Source of the DNA: Marisa cornuarietis
Taxonomy: Eukaryota > Mollusca > Gastropoda > Architaenioglossa > Ampullariidae
Direction: 5' to 3'
Length of the DNA stretch: 64,000 nt
Assembly: GCA_004794655.1 (NCBI GenBank)
Contig: SMMW01000033.1
Location: 4,313,501 to 4,377,500, forward strand
The position numbers were made by a program, and so were the translations under genes. The notes under the pieces were generated by a model, which saw nothing but the letters and a program-made list of their open reading frames with translations, did no database searches and was not told where the DNA came from. Positions within the stretch are counted from its first letter, which is position 1, and every line of letters starts with the position of its first letter. Positions 60,133 to 64,000 of this stretch are shown here, piece by piece.

Positions 60133-62789
60133 GTGAGAAGGCATCAATGTGCTTTGATAATGCTGATGCAGTTCTTAATCTGATTTCTGAGAACAGCAAA
60201 ACATTCATCAAAATTCTTGTATATGTTTAGCAAACATTTTGTCTTTGTATACTGATGCAGTTTATCAAAACTAGTATTTCTGATGATGTGGTTTTGCTTA
60301 ATTTTGTCATAAGCAAAGAATTAAAGAAATAAGACTGGATAAAGTGTGCAAAATGTAAGGAAAAAAAACTTAATGTGACTGTACGTACACCAAAATACTG
60401 TGATTGTATAGGAATAAAGTAAAGCCTACAATCATTGAAAAACTATCATAACCTTGTGAGTCAGGACCTTGACATTTGACTCTGATACCTAGGTATGCAT
60501 GAATTTTAAGAATTAAAAAAATTGTGAAAAAGCCAAACATGACAGGTAGATAAAATTATATTCCAGTTCAAAGTTAGTAGGGGGAAAACTGTTTTGGCTT
60601 CATTCTTTTGTAAAACAACACTTTGTTGTAAATTCAAAGGAAATTAGGCATATCCAAATGTGTTTCCAAAAGAACATTTCAAAGCAGTTTTATGCACAGT
60701 TGATGATCAGTATATCTGGCCCTACTTGGTGGATTTTAGTGGTCACACACCATGTAGAAATAAATATAACTTATGATGATGACAAACAACTTAAGTGTCA
60801 GAAACAGACTCAAAAATGATGAAAAATTGCTAGCTGTTTTTGCATTTATGTCACCATTGTTTTTAAAAGAAATATTTAAAATCTTAAATTAATGCCTTCA
60901 TGTTGAGGGATGTAATTTTCAAATGTTATTTGCCTTGTTAAATGCTTGGCATTCGTCCCTTTTTTGTTTTCATCGTCTTGAGTAACTTATTGAATATGAT
61001 GGACACAATTCGGCACCTTGGATTTACAGTTGCTTAAGAGGCCACTTCAAAAAAATAAACAAGTCACTACACAATATTTTAATGTCATTAATAGCTTTGA
61101 CTGGAAATCATCATTTTGAATGCAGTTATATTAGAGAATTCTGAATAGGTTAATCAATTAGTTCCATAAGACAGAAAAATATTGTTTAACCTATTAGTAA
61201 ACAACTATAAACTTGACTTTGATGCTGTTCTTGCGAGATGAGTAATTTAATTTATTGGCAATCCTGGGGTGAGATGGAGCTTTTTTCCCTGGACTGTGCG
61301 AAAATGACCATATTTTCTAAAAACTATTTAAAGAAAAAGGACAAACCAAAATTATAATAAATTAAGCAGAAATCAACTGTTCGTACCTCAGTCCAACCTG
61401 AAAGTGATGTGTCTTTGCATAACTGCTCATTTGGTCTTGTCTATGGATCTATGTCACCTATGTCTTCTATTGATCTGTGCTTTTTCGTTGTTTGCTCCTT
61501 ACCACTCTCCTGGATTGTTCTTTTAGTACCTGCGCCTCACTGTTTCCACCTATACACTGCTTTGTTCACTAAAGGCGTCAGCAGCCTATTTGTCGTCTTG
61601 ACCATCTTGTGTACACTGCTTTACAGGTTTAATTGTTCTCTCCTATAGATATCATTTTTACTCTTGGGACCATGTACTTCCTCTTTGCATCTGTGGATTA
61701 GGTTTAAGATTTGTGCATCATAGTGATAAGTTATTTTCCCATACTGCATCCTGCTTACTGAATTTTCTAGACTGCTGTGGGGCTCACTGATGCTTCCTCT
61801 GTCCGGAACTGATAGCTGTTGTGCTGTTCTTTTCACTGTACTGCCACCATCCCTGACACCCTCTCAGTTTTGTTCAAAATGCAACTTTCAACCTAGTGCT
61901 AGACTGCTCTTTCTCCCTTTGCCTTGAGTACGTGATCTCACACTTACACTTTTATATTTGTTGTGCGTGTGTCTGTCTATTGATATGTTTTGTTCTATTT
62001 ATGCCTTCTTTTTGGGTCTCTAATATATTTTTCTATTTAACTTTTTTTGTACCTGTACAGGGCATTGTAGCCACTTAAAAGTGAATAAAGGCACTATAGA
62101 AATCGTGTCATTAAAAATACTGTTTTGTAAATCAGGAATTAATATGTCCAATGGAAAATTTTGGAAACGTCTCATAAAATTGCTTCCTTTATGGTCTAAG
62201 GGAGGTCACTGTGTTCGATGAGAAATGGTTCAGCTAGTGTAGCTTGATTTTTTTTCCACATCTTATGTCATAAATAATTGTTAAAAAAAACCCCATATAA
62301 AATAGTGTTTTTTTCACATGTGAAGGAACTACTGTGTAGCCCCTGAGTTTAGGCCATATGTGTATGAAGACAATAAGGTCAAAAACCCTGACTTAATACC
62401 TGGTTATGCAAAGCTCAATATCATTAGGGATTTTGTGGATATTGGTGATACCATAGTTTTCATCTCTTTCCGTGCATGACAGTGATAGCATGCATTGAAT
62501 AAAGGATGAAAGTTATACAGATTTTGGGAAATACAAGCTTAGCATAGTCATTTGGAGGGTTGGGAAACCTTGCATTCTGATAGATCCTTTGAGTCTGAGA
62601 TGGACAAATAGGTCCACCCCTTTCAGCAAGTATCAAGTCAGAGCCTGTGTCTGTCATATTAAATAATCTTTACTCCAAAACTATGTTAGCAAAAAGGCAT
62701 GAAATTCAAGCATTTATCAAATCAAATCACATTTGAAGATTTAAAATTTTCGGGATGTACCTTTCTTTTCAATACATTGATGGCATGAG
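60133..62789 (+). other. Presumed intron of the TASOR-like gene, left part
   Basis: No further in-phase exon was recognised. The part at about 61400-62110 is TC-rich and ends with 'gggcattgtagccacttaaa' and 'aataaaggcactatagaaat', which resembles the 3' end of a CR1/L2-type LINE; coding parts of that element are absent. Confidence 0.4.
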
Positions 62790-64000
62790 AGCACATGCTA
62801 AGACAGCAATTTTTCACTTTTCTTTCCTTTCTTTTGTATTCCAGGTATCATGTCTGTCACATCAAATTTTTCTGTAGTTATGCAAAGGGCTGTTTTTTCC
62901 ATATTTTCTTTGTTGTCCCACAGAATTTCTTCCAGTATGGCTCCCAGAAGTCACTGATCTGTTCATGTCTGTCTGCATAGTGGACAGAGCTGCAGGACAT
63001 TCTCTGAGTCCATCTCGCATAAGCAGTTTTCAGTGTATGACAGTCCCATGCGGAACATTTATGCACACAGTCGGTGCACAGGCCGAAAATGATGGTCTGT
63101 TGGTAGTGTTTCAGACTGAGCATCTAGCTGTCTAACGGCAGGTTGTGTTCATTTGCCTACTGGCTCATGAAGTGGTGTTTAACTAGAGCCTTGGCTTTAT
63201 TGTATGTAATTGCCTGTTTTGGCTGCTCTGGACTGGTGAGTTTATCTGCCTCATTTCCTTACAAGGAGTAAAGTGCAGGGATCCATTGGATCTTGTGTGT
63301 TGAGAGGCAGTGCTGAGGAGGTGCTGTGTCTCATTCCAACTGCTCCCTGGGGGACTGCAAGCTCTGGATGACTAAACTGCAGTCAGTCAAGAAGACGACA
63401 TGAGAGGGGGCATGGGCTTTGTTGCTGACCTCTGTCAGCATTTTGTAGTTGGACGATAGAGATACAGCAGCTAGTGACCTTGAGGGGCTGTATCCATCTG
63501 GGTGGTATATAAAGATTCCACTTCCCCCAATGTGGATGAGAGTATCAAAGGATCCATCTATAAAGACGTTTTGCTAAATGTTTGAAGCTGCCCTTCTTTA
63601 GTTTATTCTTGGTGGCCTCTTGTAGCTTTCAGTGGACAGGATGTGGGTGAAGGTTTGTAGCTTTTCTTGTTGGATCAGGAGCTACATGTGTCAGGTTTAA
63701 GGAAGCAAGTCGTGTGGTGGTCTCCAGGAAGTGGATGGGTGTACACTGTAGTATTTTGTCCACCTGTGAGGATCCACATTCCCGCATTTTGCACTTTGTC
63801 CAGCCAGCTTTTGTTGCTCTTGCCTGCCATGACCCAGGCAGCAGAACCACCATCTTAAGGCAGAAATTGCCTGGGTAGACCTGTTTAAGGATGATGCTTC
63901 TTGCACCCTACTTGGTTCTGGAGAGTTTTTTCATCAGAAACAGTCATCCTAAGGCCTCTATCTTCTGAATGTGTGGACCCCATATAAACCTCTTGTCTAG
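62790..64000 (-). pseudogene. Decayed I/Nimb-like LINE with RNase H, antisense, running off the right edge
   Basis: On the minus strand, starting from the window edge, the frames read LDKRFIWGPHIQKIE, MKKLSRTK, ILKQVYPG and LDKVQNAGMWILTGG, with frameshifts between; this is the RT C-terminal region. An RNase H remnant follows (IDGSFDTLIHIGGSGIF, then VVFLTDCSLVIQSL, then IQWIPALYSL, then GNEADKL). This order is that of I-group LINEs and matches the element at 37040-38570. Multiple stops are present. Confidence 0.75.

Noticed and set aside
1..64000. CRISPR arrays, bacterial operons, viral genomes or tRNA genes
   Set aside because: The window is spliced eukaryotic sequence. The only tRNA-like heads belong to SINEs, and the repeats are transposons, microsatellites and a minisatellite rather than spaced identical repeats.

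Overview
The window is nuclear DNA from an animal, with long introns, GT-AG splicing, many transposon remnants and AATAAA poly(A) signals. The proteins look like bilaterian orthologues. The short interspersed repeats, with a conserved core reading 'gatatagccttagttgctgg', are of a kind I associate with gastropod molluscs. A snail or related mollusc is my best guess, but it rests on impression because no search could be run.

Five protein-coding loci are supported by exon chains that I joined by hand with consistent phases. (1) The first two coding exons of a BLOC1S2 homologue lie on the minus strand at the left edge (839-1405) and run off the window. (2) Head to head with it, a complete five-exon RNF181 RING-type E3 ubiquitin ligase lies on the plus strand (1892-4866, 155 aa). 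(3) A complete nine-coding-exon hnRNP A/B-D type RNA-binding protein spans 9207-17546 (351 aa). (4) A complete 15-coding-exon protein of about 921 aa, made of eight degenerate EF-hand pairs and EFCAB6-like in layout, spans 21039-35214. (5) The 5' part of a TASOR/TEX15-family gene with a DUF3715 pseudo-PARP domain spans 47223-60132. It has a single 3.1-kb exon, 1402 codons are visible, and it continues off the right edge.

Most of the rest is transposon debris. There is an RTE-like LINE in reverse orientation in an intron of the EF-hand gene (about 30253-33050). There are two I/Nimb-like LINEs carrying RNase H remnants (about 37040-38570 plus, 62790-64000 minus). An L2-like LINE (about 40505-42700) is broken by three later insertions. 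A Jockey/CR1-like reverse-transcriptase relic is split by an RTE fragment with a perfect 10-bp target-site duplication (46177-46608). There is also a transposase relic (about 49150-49350), several MITEs whose target-site duplications can be read directly (5465-6295, 7083-7305, 38779-38920, 38979-39125, 40816-40982, 41299-42214, 54456-54632) and tRNA-derived SINE copies.

The five genes do not form a pathway; this is an ordinary animal gene neighbourhood. The most interesting host gene is the TASOR/TEX15-type one. In vertebrates that family works in silencing of transposable elements, and here its own introns are full of them. The EF-hand protein is notable because nearly all of its calcium-binding loops have lost the ligand positions.
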